From positions 25,291 to 89,290 of the forward strand of contig QNGE01003249.1 in NCBI GenBank assembly GCA_008508345.1: a stretch of 64,000 nucleotides of DNA, in the 5' to 3' direction. Made by a program: the position numbers and the translations under genes. Below are positions 34,917-45,169 of this stretch, piece after piece (positions within the stretch are counted from its first letter, which is position 1; each line of letters begins with the position of its first letter). The notes beneath the pieces were generated by a model. That model had not been told where the DNA came from, did no database searches, and saw nothing but the letters and a program-made list of their open reading frames with translations. Source of the stretch: Paragonimus westermani (lineage: Eukaryota; Platyhelminthes; Trematoda; Plagiorchiida; Troglotrematidae).

Positions 34917-35705
34917 TCACCGTTTTGCATGTACGAATCCACAGGAAGCCCCATTACGGCAAGCACCTTGTTGGAAGAATTTACACAGTTGACCGCTACG
35001 ACTCCCACGAGCGACACTGGTACCGCGCATGTAGGGGGATGAACGATGTGGCGGAGCATGAGGTCCACCACGCATTGGTCCAGGAACGCGGACAAACGGA
35101 GGGGGTGGCCCTGAGGGACGATAGTGAGGCGGGCGATTCATAACCGAAGGTGGACCGGGACGAAATCCTCCACCTGGATGCGGGGGAGCTGAGCGAACAG
35201 TAGGTGGATGAGTCAACATGAACTCCCCAAGAGGGCCAGGGGGTAGATGTGGGGGACCAGGGTAGCCTGGTTGTGGTCCATAGTTAGCATGGGGCCTAGG
35301 TGGAGATGCGTGAAAAGAGGGAGCCATGGGGAGGGGGAAGCCATCCATATGAGGGAGCTGAAAGATACCTCTGGTGACCAGCTGGTCTCGAAGAGGTTCC
35401 AAAAGACTGCGAATGCGTTCAGCACTAAGTTCTCGCACATTGATGTCAGGATAATTCTCCTCAAGAACTTCCCATAACTCCCGTTGCAACATCTGAGTTG
35501 GGACAGTATTTGGCTCGGAATGGGATATTTCTCCAACAGGGGGTTCACAGGTCGTAGTTGTTGGCACATGTGCTCGTTCTGAATAGGCTGAATGATCCTC
35601 TGCGTCGTGGTCGCCGGTAGAGGGAAGAGTGACAGTTGGTGTTACACCAGAGAGGTTAGCTGCGAGTGATTTTACCAAGTCCGCCACTTCTGGATTGAGA
35701 GACAT
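34917..35705 (-). CDS. PPP1R10: PNUTS (PPP1R10) homologue, last exon with CCCH zinc finger
   Basis: This 262-codon frame ends the minus-strand gene. PNUTS is a nuclear scaffold that binds protein phosphatase 1 and, with TOX4 and WDR82, acts on RNA polymerase II. Its known architecture ends in a glycine/proline-rich region and one C-terminal CCCH finger. Here residues ~75-110 form a helical block (LWEVLEENYPDINVRELSAE). Residues ~115-240 are Pro/Gly/His/Arg-rich, and the end is CKFFQQGACRNGASCGFVH, a C-x7-C-x5-C-x3-H finger. The ATG follows an AG directly, with an in-frame TAG before it, so this is either the start of an exon or, less likely, an initiator. The phase (0) matches the exon at 43590-43790. 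PP1-binding and N-terminal TFIIS-like domains are not in the exons found. Confidence 0.75.
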   Translation of the reverse strand: MSLNPEVADLVKSLAANLSGVTPTVTLPSTGDHDAEDHSAYSERAHVPTTTTCEPPVGEISHSEPNTVPTQMLQRELWEVLEENYPDINVRELSAERIRSLLEPLRDQLVTRGIFQLPHMDGFPLPMAPSFHASPPRPHANYGPQPGYPGPPHLPPGPLGEFMLTHPPTVRSAPPHPGGGFRPGPPSVMNRPPHYRPSGPPPPFVRVPGPMRGGPHAPPHRSSPYMRGTSVARGSRSGQLCKFFQQGACRNGASCGFVHAKR

Positions 35706-36149
35706 CTAGATGGACCAAACATAGATAAAAACGCAAGCAAACGCGTGAACGTGCAAGTCTGCTTCTAAACAGCAAAAGAAAATAGGTGACTTGATCGACG
35801 ATAATGAACGAGGTATTTTACGCAAAAAGTGTCAATTGTAGTTTTTTTAGCCTGTCCCAAAAAGCTTAAATGCTGGGTGCGTGCGTGTGTGTGTTAGAAG
35901 CAAAGCGAGGTTCGATGTCAAACAACATCCAACTGGGTTGTACTTTTGACAACTATCGTCCAACACAAAAGGGGTCATCAAATGTTTCCAGCGAGAAAGG
36001 GCCCATCCGGAATCTAGTCATATAAACACAGTGAGAACGTGATTTGATAACACCATTTTGGTAGTTGGTACAAACAAACCCATCTAGATGAACAAAATGT
36101 TTCACCAAAATTAAAAAAGGGTAGCATATCGAAGATACTAATGATAAGG

Positions 36150-36860
36150 GGGGTAAAATCGTCGGCTTGCACACCATAATAGATCTGACGGATTTTGATC
36201 GGCAAACACAGTACGGGAGAATTGAACGGGCTATCGATCTCCTTGATGACTTCTTCCTTCAGCATGTCTTTCATTTGTAGGTCAATTTCCGGCTGCAAGT
36301 GTACTGGAGTTCTTCTTGGGCCGAATGGTCGAAATCTCCCTGGCTCGATAGAGATTGTGTTCAATTTAGTTACAATAGCAGTACAGGTCCTGATCCGAAG
36401 TGAACAATTCCTGAAATTTGCGTATCACTTCATTCATCAACCGGTTGTCACGAGTTGGGATCGCTCTGGATGCATTCACTTCAATTTGTCCAAACTGGGA
36501 TTTTCGATTTCTCACAAATGGAACCACCTCAGACTTCGCTAAGACTTTAACACGCTTCAAAGCAATCACGGCATCAGCACGGTCAATAAAATCTGCTCCT
36601 AAAATACCCTGAAGTGCGTCACGGGAAATAACGAAAGGTTGTTGATCTACGTGACCACCGATTGAGACATTACATTCTGCCAGGCCATTAACTTTGAGAG
36701 TAAACCCACTGAAGAGTCAAACGACCATCGCACACAGCTTAACAATTTTTCCTGATCTCGGCCCAACCAATTAAATCGTGGTCCCAGGGTTAACCAAACA
36801 GAGCTCCTAGTTAGCATTAATTTCTGACCTAGCCTGAACTGCCGTCTTATCAACTGCTCC
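36150..36860 (-). pseudogene. Element B protease and RT start
   Basis: The protease active site region is lost (VWLTLGPRF where A has LLFDTGA), but ILGADFIDRADAV is kept. RT begins with FRPFGPRRTPVHLQPEIDLQ and MKDMLKEEVIKEIDSPFNSP, typical of the Ty3/gypsy RT N terminus. After about 36,190 the frame no longer resembles RT. Confidence 0.7.
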
Positions 36861-36879
36861 AATTACCGGATCTCATTGT

Positions 36880-37475
36880 CCAGACAAAAAACAATCAAGG
36901 AAAAGTTTATTCAGGTACAACCTCCTTGCTAGTTGGGTAAAATCTTCGCCAGTGTTAATGTCTTTCGCATCTGTAGCCTACTTCGCTACGATTTTCCTCC
37001 TTCTTCACCTTCAAAGCCACCAATTCCTGAGTCAAACCTTCCACTGCACTTGGAAGGTCATCCAGTTCAACCTGTTCGCTTGCCTTTAACTCGTTGACTG
37101 TCACGAAGTTTTCTGCTAACAATTGTCGGCCTGCACCAACCAACTGTCTCAACGTCATCGGATGTGCGATGAGTGCAATCTTGAACTGTTATCGGACTGT
37201 TGGTGGTATTCCTTCCAAGAACCGATCTGTCAGCATGTGCTGCCCTGGGTCATGGTTCAAACGCGACAGGGCTATTGACAACGCTGCCCGGAGTGATGAG
37301 GCGTAAACGAGAGCATCGCCTCCTTCGCGGCGCATCCAGCACCGCATTCACTCTGCTCTTGAGCACCATCCGCAGGTTCGCTCGATCGGTCTTGACTCCG
37401 ACTGCCTCCGCTATATCCTTGAAGCCCTCTAGGAAACTTCAGACGTTTTCATCCTTAAACGGCTGCGGCCGCGGG
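36880..37475 (-). pseudogene. Element B gag
   Basis: Readable pieces are KDIAEAVGVKTDRANLRMVL, ADRSVLGRNTTNSPITVQDC with its alternative frame TDRFLEGIPPTVR, then one frame MTLRQLVGAGRQLLAENFVT and GLTQELVALKVKKEENRSEV, ending in a broken zinc knuckle (YRCERH). It retains the 14-residue segment missing from element A. Confidence 0.65.
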
Positions 37476-37488
37476 ATCTTCATCCTCC

Positions 37489-37507
37489 AATCCTGGTCAC
37501 GGCACCA
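37489..37507 (-). promoter_or_regulatory. Element B primer-binding site, tRNA-His complementary
   Basis: TGGTGCCGTGACCAGGATT begins two bases after the LTR end. Its first 12 bases are the exact complement of the tRNA-His 3' end (GTCACGGCACCA), and GGATT further in corresponds to the T-loop side. Position and complement agree with a minus-strand primer site for reverse transcription. Confidence 0.75.
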
Positions 37508-37509
37508 AT

Positions 37510-37876
37510 TGTTGTGAGCCAAGAACGTGGATGGCGAAAGGGCTGCTTATTCACAAGTGGGTTATGCGTTTCAACGGGACCACAAACAAAAAAACAACTC
37601 ATATGTGCTCGACACTGATCTAAGGGCGTCACGGTTGCCACGGGCGCCAGTGCTCAGTTTATTTGTGTACCGAGAACCACATCATGTCATGCTGCATTCC
37701 AATGCATCGCGTCTTTTTTCCACAGCTACTTTAATGTCAAAATCCACGCTCCTGCCTCACTACTGAAGTGGTAGTGTGAGTAGCGTAGTGTAATCGCTCG
37801 TCCTAACTATACGACTACATTTTATGATAGTCTGCTGGTGTATGGCCGACTCGCACGTTGCTCTAGATTACACAAC
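37510..37876 (-). repeat. Element B 5' LTR
   Basis: On the minus strand the LTR ends GGCTCACAACA, two bases before the primer-binding site. It probably begins at CGTTGTGTAATC, giving a near-perfect TGTTGTG/CACAACA terminal inverted pair and a length of about 367 bp. It contains an AATAAA within GGTACACAAATAAACTGAGC. The left boundary rests on the inverted pair. Confidence 0.6.
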
Positions 37877-39110
37877 GGAATATGAAATGGGAATGGTTCG
37901 AATAGGCGTTGCTGCCACGGAGCGTGGCTCCCATCAACTAAATCTGTTAATCGAACCCGTAAAACGTTGGACCATTGATTAGGATGATGCTACACCAGCA
38001 AAAACTGAAATAAAAGTAGCCTAGTGAAAAACTGAAGGAAAGTATCTCAGTTGTGCAACAAGTAGAGAAGCAAATATGTCACTTATAATGAGGAAGGCGT
38101 CATGAAGCAGAAAAAGACTGTCATCAAATCCGAGACGAGGAAAACAGATGACCGCAGTGTTGCTTCAAAAATTATTGGCATAACTGCTTCTCAAACGATA
38201 GAACAGATAAATTTGATATAAAAAAAACTGGTATGGGTGAGAATACGGTGGAGAGCAGCAAGAACAGGCGTACATTCGAATTGATAGACGCGTATGGAAC
38301 CAGCCGGCAAAAACTAGTCGCCTAGTTTGGGAAACGATGAAACTATGAACTGAGAAACAATTGGCAATGGCCTCTGGGAAACACGACTAGCCTCTCACGT
38401 CCCAATCTTCTAAGACCATCCGGAAGAATTGCACATTCTTGATCATTTTAAGTCATACAATACAGGTACTGACAGCGTCTAAAGTTGTGTTCTCGTTCGG
38501 TTCCAAGCATTTGTTAATCGTTTGTGATACTAACAGCACTGTAAGAAGCAAATGATAAGTTAACAAGCACGTACATAAGGAAAAAGTCAAGTAGTGCCGG
38601 TATATCATTCCACTGCACATCAGGGGATAACAGGACATTGATGAGTGTGAAAAGTAAGCTGTGTGATGCGTATATTAAATAAACGCCAATTTAGGATTTT
38701 ACCGAGAAAAAGTGCAGTGACAATATAACGCAAGAATCAACCAGCAAATTCAGTCATACAAAGTGCTGTTTAATGCCAAAAGAAAAATCTAACTCAGTAG
38801 TTGATAACAACCTCACATGGGTCAGTGTTGTCAAACTTGCACATTCCATTAAGATTATCAGCCGACTATGGCACTACGAGGCCCGGAAAAATCCCTTCTT
38901 GATGCGGCAATCATGGGCGGATAAATTGATTGCCACGTGCAAAGATCGAGGCAACTAAGTGGTAACGACTGCGGACTATTGATCACCCATTCATGGGTTT
39001 GTGCAAAGGTTAATTCAGCTGGTTCTTCTGTTCAGGTATGAACAGTTTAACAGTAATCAGCTCATACGTGAACTTTTATGACACCCGAAATTGAGGCCAT
39101 CACTACTCAG
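37877..39110. other. No recognisable gene
   Basis: This is intronic sequence beyond the LTR of element B with no recognisable feature. Confidence 0.3.
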
Positions 39111-39119
39111 ACAGGACAG

Positions 39120-39824
39120 CTAGATTAGGGTCAGTGTGTGCAAGCGGAAATGAAAAGAGCCATGAACTGGTTTGCTTACTTGAGTGTTACCCATTGAATC
39201 TTTCAGAACCAAGAGTTTCTCTGAAGAGAAGTTTGAATCGACGGTGCCGTTCGAATCCGATATTGTGAGCTGTGAGTAAAACGAATGAAAGGTGAAGTGC
39301 TTAGTGTTAGTGGAGACAGCGAAGTCCCAAGCGACACCCAAAAAGTAACGTCTACGAATTTGGACTAGAACGGCAGGTAGTTTATTCGTCACTGACCTTC
39401 AACCATTTATCGATTAATGTTCCAGTAAGAGGCGCATTTGCATTTATGTCAAGGCCCCAAAAACATCCCGGGAGATCAAACGCCTCGAGAAAAAAGTGGG
39501 CCGTAAGCGCATACAGAGGAACGCTACTTAAATTCATCCCATCAGCACATTCAACAGGGTTAGTGTAAGATCGACCGCACACAGGAAACACAGTGGTCAA
39601 CGTTGGCCAGGTATACTGCTGTCACAAAACCGGAATCAATTGCCCAAGGAACCGACTTTGCTACTGCAAACAAATAGCAAACCACAGGACACTGATCTTT
39701 GACAGACAAGGCTGGCACCTTATGCACAAGTTGTGAAGCATTCACTTTCACCTCACAAACGAACCCAATTTCATTATAGATTTCCGCAACTGCCAGCTGC
39801 AACAGTACACCTCCATTACCAAGG
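39120..39824 (-). CDS. Candidate exon cluster, unknown protein
   Basis: Three adjacent minus-strand open stretches look coding. One follows acceptor TACACTTTCAG at 39825-39826 and reads LGNGGVLLQLAVAEIYNEIG and CEVKVNASQLVHKVPALSVK. A second ends TLIDKWLK at donor AAG|GTCAGT. A third lies between acceptor GTTTTACTCACAG and donor CAA|GTAAGC and reads LTISDSNGTVDSNFSSEKLL. Phases between the first two do not fit my boundaries. The family is not recognised. A location inside the PNUTS intron would make this a nested same-strand gene. Confidence 0.35.
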
Positions 39825-40819
39825 CTGAAAGTGTAATCGTACACAGTAAAGTACACGTCCCACGAAATTAATCCCTCACAGTGCCATTATGCAAAAAACA
39901 GTGGGTGTCAGTAAACAAGCACCTCCAGCGAATTCTGAGGACGACGAACGTCGTCCGAAGCACGGGCAGCCGTAATCAGTTTCAACCCAGTTGGAGGTAC
40001 CAGGTTCAGGTCGAGTACCGCGGCCCGGAAGTCTGAAGAAGCACGCCATGAACACTAAATATATTCCGACTGACTACACAGTTTCACACCTTTGTGGGCC
40101 CGGCAAGAGTAAGTCGGAACAAAATCCGTTTCGGTGTATGGTGGCCTACGGCTTTTTACATCATCGCTCCTCTAAGCCAAAACCTCGCAAACAGGTCGGC
40201 CGATGAGGTCAAAGCCCAGCTTCGATACTGAGCTCACCGAACAGTGCCTCAACATTTCGACGACTGATTGGTGTAGTTCGCTGGCACTCCTCCTGCTGGC
40301 TTACTTGATGATAGGCCAGGTGACTGAACCACTTCCAACTACTTTGCACATGGAATCTAATGAGACTGACAAACCATGAGGTAGAGGTGTGATTGAGTAA
40401 GTTTCGAGGGTGAACTGAGGCTTTGAACAAGAGCTTGCCAAAAAAACGTACACTCATAGTGGGCAAAACAACTATCTCATTTTTAACAATGAGTGAGAGG
40501 CGGATATGCTACATATTACTCGCTTAACAAATACAAGTGGGACTCAAAGTCAGCATGCGCCTGGAAATCGGGTGACCATAAACTTGGCCACAAGCAATGG
40601 ACGCACGGAGATTCAACGCCTTTAATACCTTGATTAGGAAATGATGGTCAAACACAAACGGGATGAGGAATGCGAATAGGTGCAAGCAATTACCAGTACC
40701 AACCAGCGAGCAGCCATAGCAACCTCATTGGATCACATCATCTTTAAGCTGTCGTGCTTCCTTTCCACATGGGCCTAAATCGATCAGCCAGTTGAAGACA
40801 GTTCATAAACGGGCATGTA

Positions 40820-41330
40820 AATACAAAAGTGCAGGTGCTTATTTTAACAAGCCCAACAGTGGGCAGCCAGTTCACGTGGGCAAGTGATCGGACAACCAAT
40901 CTGGCACACGTGTCACAGAGTTTGAGTCCCACGAGTGCCTGGTACTGACGAAATTCAAGCGGGTCGAAACAGTAGACTATCACATCGTGAGCAGCCTTTC
41001 AGGCCAGGCGTTAACCAAAACTCCTCTCAGCCCGTTACGGGGTTGTGGCGAATGCCCATTCATTTGCGGGCCAAACAAATGGCTGATCAGTTCTAACTTG
41101 AGAGCCGATGGAGCAGCTGAGAATTAAAGTAAACAACTGCCCAGAGTGTCACCGTATAGTTAAACATCATTTGCAAAAGTACGTAATCAATGCACCAGGG
41201 GTCGGTAGTGGGTGGCTCACTTAGCTTCTGGCAAGCAACGGTTTCGATTGAATTTTCCGGCGAGGTGCACTGTTCGGAGTATCGATGGATATACTCGCGG
41301 TTGGTTGACATGAGTGACCAACACTCCGTC
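40820..41330 (-). CDS. Candidate exons, unknown protein
   Basis: Two minus-strand open stretches, TECWSLMSTNREYIHRYSEQ...PWCIDYVLLQMMFNYT (about 41152-41330) and, after acceptor GAATTTCGTCAG, YQALVGLKLCDTCARLVVRS (about 40853-40945), contain paired cysteines and could be extracellular exons. Splice boundaries are weak and no family is recognised. Confidence 0.25.
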
Positions 41331-41339
41331 AAGAAAGCA

Positions 41340-43580
41340 CACCCGATGTTTAGGACAGATCACGCGCAACCACGTTTACCGTCAATGGGTTTAGACGTCG
41401 CTTCGGTGGCAGGATGCATACACATACAGAGCTGGCAAATCAAGGTGATGCATGGTCTAAGCGTGGAAACCCCCCGCGATCCAAAAGAATGTGACAAACA
41501 CGCAAATGTGATGACAGTGATGCAGAGTACAAAATGGCAGAGATAAGGGAATGACACTCACATTGTCTAATACAACAGCTACTGCGAAGGAGTGTTTCTT
41601 GATGCTAAGTTCCTTTCTGTTAGTTCAACTAGGTTCACTACGCGGTATATATATATTTGTATACCTATACTCCAGTAAAACCACAGGTGGCAAAACCTGA
41701 ATTCTACAGCAGGTCGTGTAGATACCGAATGCGGCGCTCCAGCGCGCTGCATTAGCTCATCAGAAACGGGGGCAACTCGCCGCTTCAGTCTCCCATGAAA
41801 TGTGACGCGCGGCCACATCCAATCACTGGAAGATTAGCGTAGGTCGCTTACGGTATCCACGGTGTCTGACGTTGAACACAGAATGTATTATATATGGACT
41901 GGGCCGGTTACATCCCAACGAGAGGAGCAGTGCAGCTGATTAGTTAAATCGTCCCTGGCTGCTTGATTATTAAATAGTGGAATTACAAGCCAGATTAGCG
42001 TCACCGAGTAAACAGTATGCCGGGATCGCCTGTTTCCAAAAGTATGCCGACAAAAGCCCCGCAAAAAGCGATTAGCAAGAATACCAACAGATCGCCAGCC
42101 TAAATGAACGCGGCACGGTAAACAGATTTTCCACTCAGGAGTCCCAAATAATACACAGCCACAGGTCCAACCGTCAACTTCCTGACAGCCATCGTCCAGC
42201 TCTAACTATAAGCGGATCAAGGACTATTACACATCCACCCGTTGTTTGCATGAACGATGAGCAGACGTGCCTAGACCACGCCGAAATGAACCGAAAGCAA
42301 GCGACTGAACAAATGAATGAGGCACCAAAAATCAACACAAGTTAAACAAGTCAGCCGCATGCCTGATGCAGCCAAACAGCGTTTCATACAGTGAGTTCAG
42401 AGAGAAGTAGTTTCTTGGCATGTTACTCGGGCCTGATTACTGACTTTGGTGGTCTGAAAAACGTGCACAAATTGAACCCATGTTCACATATCCCATTTTC
42501 CTCTCACCCAGACAGAGATTGGAAAAATGAACAATTATGATGGACACTCACATAACATAAAATTTTGGTTCACCTAAGACATTTGTCGCTATTTGACAGA
42601 GATGGACTTCGAGCTGAATACCGTCATTTGGACATGAGCTGGTTGCTCCGTTGCGTACGGTAAAATCACTGCCGTTCAAGTGCAAAGGAACAGTTCACAA
42701 AGACCTAACATGAAGACAAAGTGTGCACCAATCTCTTCCCATTTATAGCGTCCCAAAGATCCGACCGTCGGTCTGAAGCACACAGTCGATCAATTGGTGT
42801 AGAAAACGAACGCAGAACTTCAGTATTCCGTATGCATCAAATAGGCTGACTATATGAGCAACACGCGCCACACACAAAGACTTGGAAGTCTGCAACCGAG
42901 AACCGCGATAATGGAAATGCGCGACCCAGGCTCTTTCGATCAAGTACCTCATATGCCAACGGGGCGCCACCGGACTGTGGCCAATGAGAGTCAGAAGGCG
43001 CAAAACGACCAGGCAATACTGTGGTCATAGGGGCCCGTTCACCCCGTTGGTCAGGATCATCAGATTAAATCTGCTTACCTGGGGAGATAGCGACCACTCA
43101 CGCAACCGGTGTGGAAGTGTATGGTAGCGTAGGGAGCCCGGAATCTCAATACCGCTGACAATATGAACCTACAATTCGTTTATTTCCCCTTATCTATTTT
43201 GTAGGTTACCATCAACGACAGATCGGGCTACAATCCCCTCTGATACGGCCCAAACCTGGAAAAGATGAACCAGCGAGCTTCAGAAGATGAGCTGCATCAC
43301 TGGGGTTCGCGTTTGGCTTTCATCTGACTCACGGCAATTGCAGTGAGCTATCCTACAGCGTTACCTATATGACAGCCAATCGTCAATCAGGGTGAAGTGG
43401 AACGGTTAAATTAGTAACCATAATCGCCACACTGGGTAGAAGACAAACCAGGAAAAGTAACCCACTACAGTGGATGCACCGATTATATGTGAAGCACGAT
43501 TCATCACAATAATCGCCGAGTTCCAAAAAGTTTGTAAAAGATACAAAGAAAAAAAAGTTCCAAAGTACAAAATAGGATGG
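41340..43580. other. No recognisable gene
   Basis: The stretch is presumed PNUTS intron. Open stretches around 42743-43003 have no motif. Confidence 0.3.
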
Positions 43581-43589
43581 CACACTAAC

Positions 43590-43790
43590 ATCTTCAAGCG
43601 GAATATCCAAGGGGAGAGACTGCTCAATGACTTCGGGGTCCGGTTCCTCAGGAGTAGGTGGAATGTTCTCACGAGAGAAATAGATTGCCTGAAGCACGTA
43701 TCTTTCACGTTCAGTTTGGACTTGACGCTCAGTAGACTTGTAACCGGGTTCGATCAGAAATAGCCGTTCCAACGGGAGAGGGGTATACCA
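43590..43790 (-). CDS. PPP1R10: PNUTS (PPP1R10) homologue, internal exon
   Basis: Bounded by acceptor CCGGTTCTTTTACCAG and donor GAT|GTTAGTG, the exon has exactly 67 codons in phase 0. It begins WYTPLPLERL and has KSTERQVQTERERYVLQAIY, then ENIPPTPEEPDPEVIEQ and LPLDIPLED. In vertebrate PNUTS the segment after the PP1-binding motif has the same order of features: W-x-x-P-x-P-L, an xQERYxQAEREK-type helix, an EPDPE motif and IPLDEE. The exon just upstream should carry the PP1-binding V-x-W/F motif, but I could not find it. Confidence 0.75.
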
Positions 43791-43799
43791 CTGGTAAAA

Positions 43800-45045
43800 G
43801 AACCGGAATAATTATTTATTAACAGTAGGTAGGATGTCAACTAGAGGCACAGTCAATGACAGACAAAGCTATTTGTTAAAACCTGATATGCGTTTTCCGG
43901 CCAATATTTCTACACAAAATAAGTTACCCCAACTGTGGACAAGACTGAGGATATAAATCCAACACCTCTGATAACTTAAATCGTGTAACCATGAGACACT
44001 AAGGACATGGAGTTGTCGTCAAAAGAATGCAAGCGTGGCGCACGTTTCTTGACGTTACAAATGTGCAATAGGAAAGTATACAAAAAACAAACGACGAGAG
44101 TGAAACAACCGCACAGATACATAAACACGAAGGCCCACAAAGCGGCACGCGAGCTCATCGATGTTAAGGTATATCGACAGAATAGCGAATAACTAGTGGT
44201 CAAATGTCATTACTTTAGTGTTACCCTGGGAGTGCGGAAGTATGAGCAACGGAAGAGCGAACTGAACAGACTTCTAAAACTGCGACCGTGGGAATTGCAA
44301 ACTTGTATTAACCTTCATCATTAAGCCAGCGACGAGTTGACACACCCGAATTAGAGGACTTTGTTAAATGACTTACGCCCACACGCAAACGGCCCGCTTT
44401 CCCACAGCATTATTTATCGTCGAGTCACGCATCGTTAATGTGCTTGATGTAAGGTACTCACTGAACACTCCCGAGTGAATCGTCGGAGTTGCACATAAAC
44501 CCTCAGGTAGAGTGGTTTGCGCCTTTCAGACTGTTCAGGGTAGAAGAGAATAGTGAATGCAAACCGTGCTACCAAGGCGCAAACTTGTCACACTTAAGCG
44601 GTCTGGCACCTCGTTTCTTCCAACGGTATCTCGACAACAATTGCCCATGCGACATCCGTACTATACTGAACAAAGCCAACAACCATTCGACCATTAACAA
44701 GCTCCACTGAATAAGAGGTCATCTAATTCATTCGTAATGGCCGGCAGTCCCATTCAATTGTATAATGACCGGTTGAACGAGTGGACCAGCAAAAGCAGAC
44801 AATATTGAGACAACTTGTGCGATCTGGAAGAGGCAAGCAGAGTATGCTTGCTTTGTAAATCTTTACCACTTCGGTAGGAGTACACTTGACGCAGAAATTT
44901 AGGCAGTAAGTTCTTGTAATCCTCGTCACTGGGATATAGAAAAGCTCAATTTGACCAGAGAACATCACGTGCAGACTGTAACCACACCACGTTGTGTTTG
45001 GAAGGCGCGCACGCCAATACGGAACAGCCCATTCTTGACTCATCA
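43800..45045. other. No recognised exon
   Basis: The stretch is upstream of the PNUTS exon on the minus strand, so further PNUTS exons are expected here or beyond. None shows a recognisable PP1-binding or TFIIS-N motif. Confidence 0.3.
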
Positions 45046-45049
45046 CACA

Positions 45050-45165
45050 CGTGGTTCCCCATACAAACTCCACAGGCGAAATACCGACTGATCTTTCAAC
45101 ACACTTGATCCGGACATTCAGCTAACTCCACAACGCAGAAGGTAACGTAGTAAACCATCTAGCTA
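45050..45165 (-). pseudogene. Retroelement integrase scrap
   Basis: The minus strand reads ARWFTTLPSALWS, a stop, then RIKCVERSVGISPVEFVWGT. The pattern W..LP..L...N.......G.SP.E.V.G is typical of the C-terminal end of the retroelement integrase core. Nothing else of an element is visible around it. Confidence 0.4.
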
Positions 45166-45169
45166 CGAA

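Larger units (their letters stand above)
36150..37876 (-). mobile_element. Ty3/gypsy retrotransposon B (5' half, decayed)
   Basis: Reading the minus strand there is a 5' LTR, primer-binding site, gag, protease remnant and the first RT block. It aligns block by block with element A, so both are copies of one family. It is truncated in RT just after KEEVIKEIDSPFNSPV, earlier than A. No 3' LTR is present. Confidence 0.8.
35706..43589 (-). other. Presumed 7.9 kb intron of PNUTS-like gene
   Basis: The interval lies between donor GAT|GTTAGTGTG at 43589 and the AG at 35706-35707. It contains gypsy element B in sense orientation and several minus-strand open stretches between 39.1 and 41.4 kb that could be nested or additional exons. 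An extra small PNUTS exon cannot be excluded. Confidence 0.5.

Noticed and set aside
34917..35705. CCCH protein as a ZC3H4/6-type zinc-finger protein
   Set aside because: Only one C-terminal finger is present, and the upstream exon carries the PNUTS-type EPDPE/IPLD segment, which fits PNUTS better.
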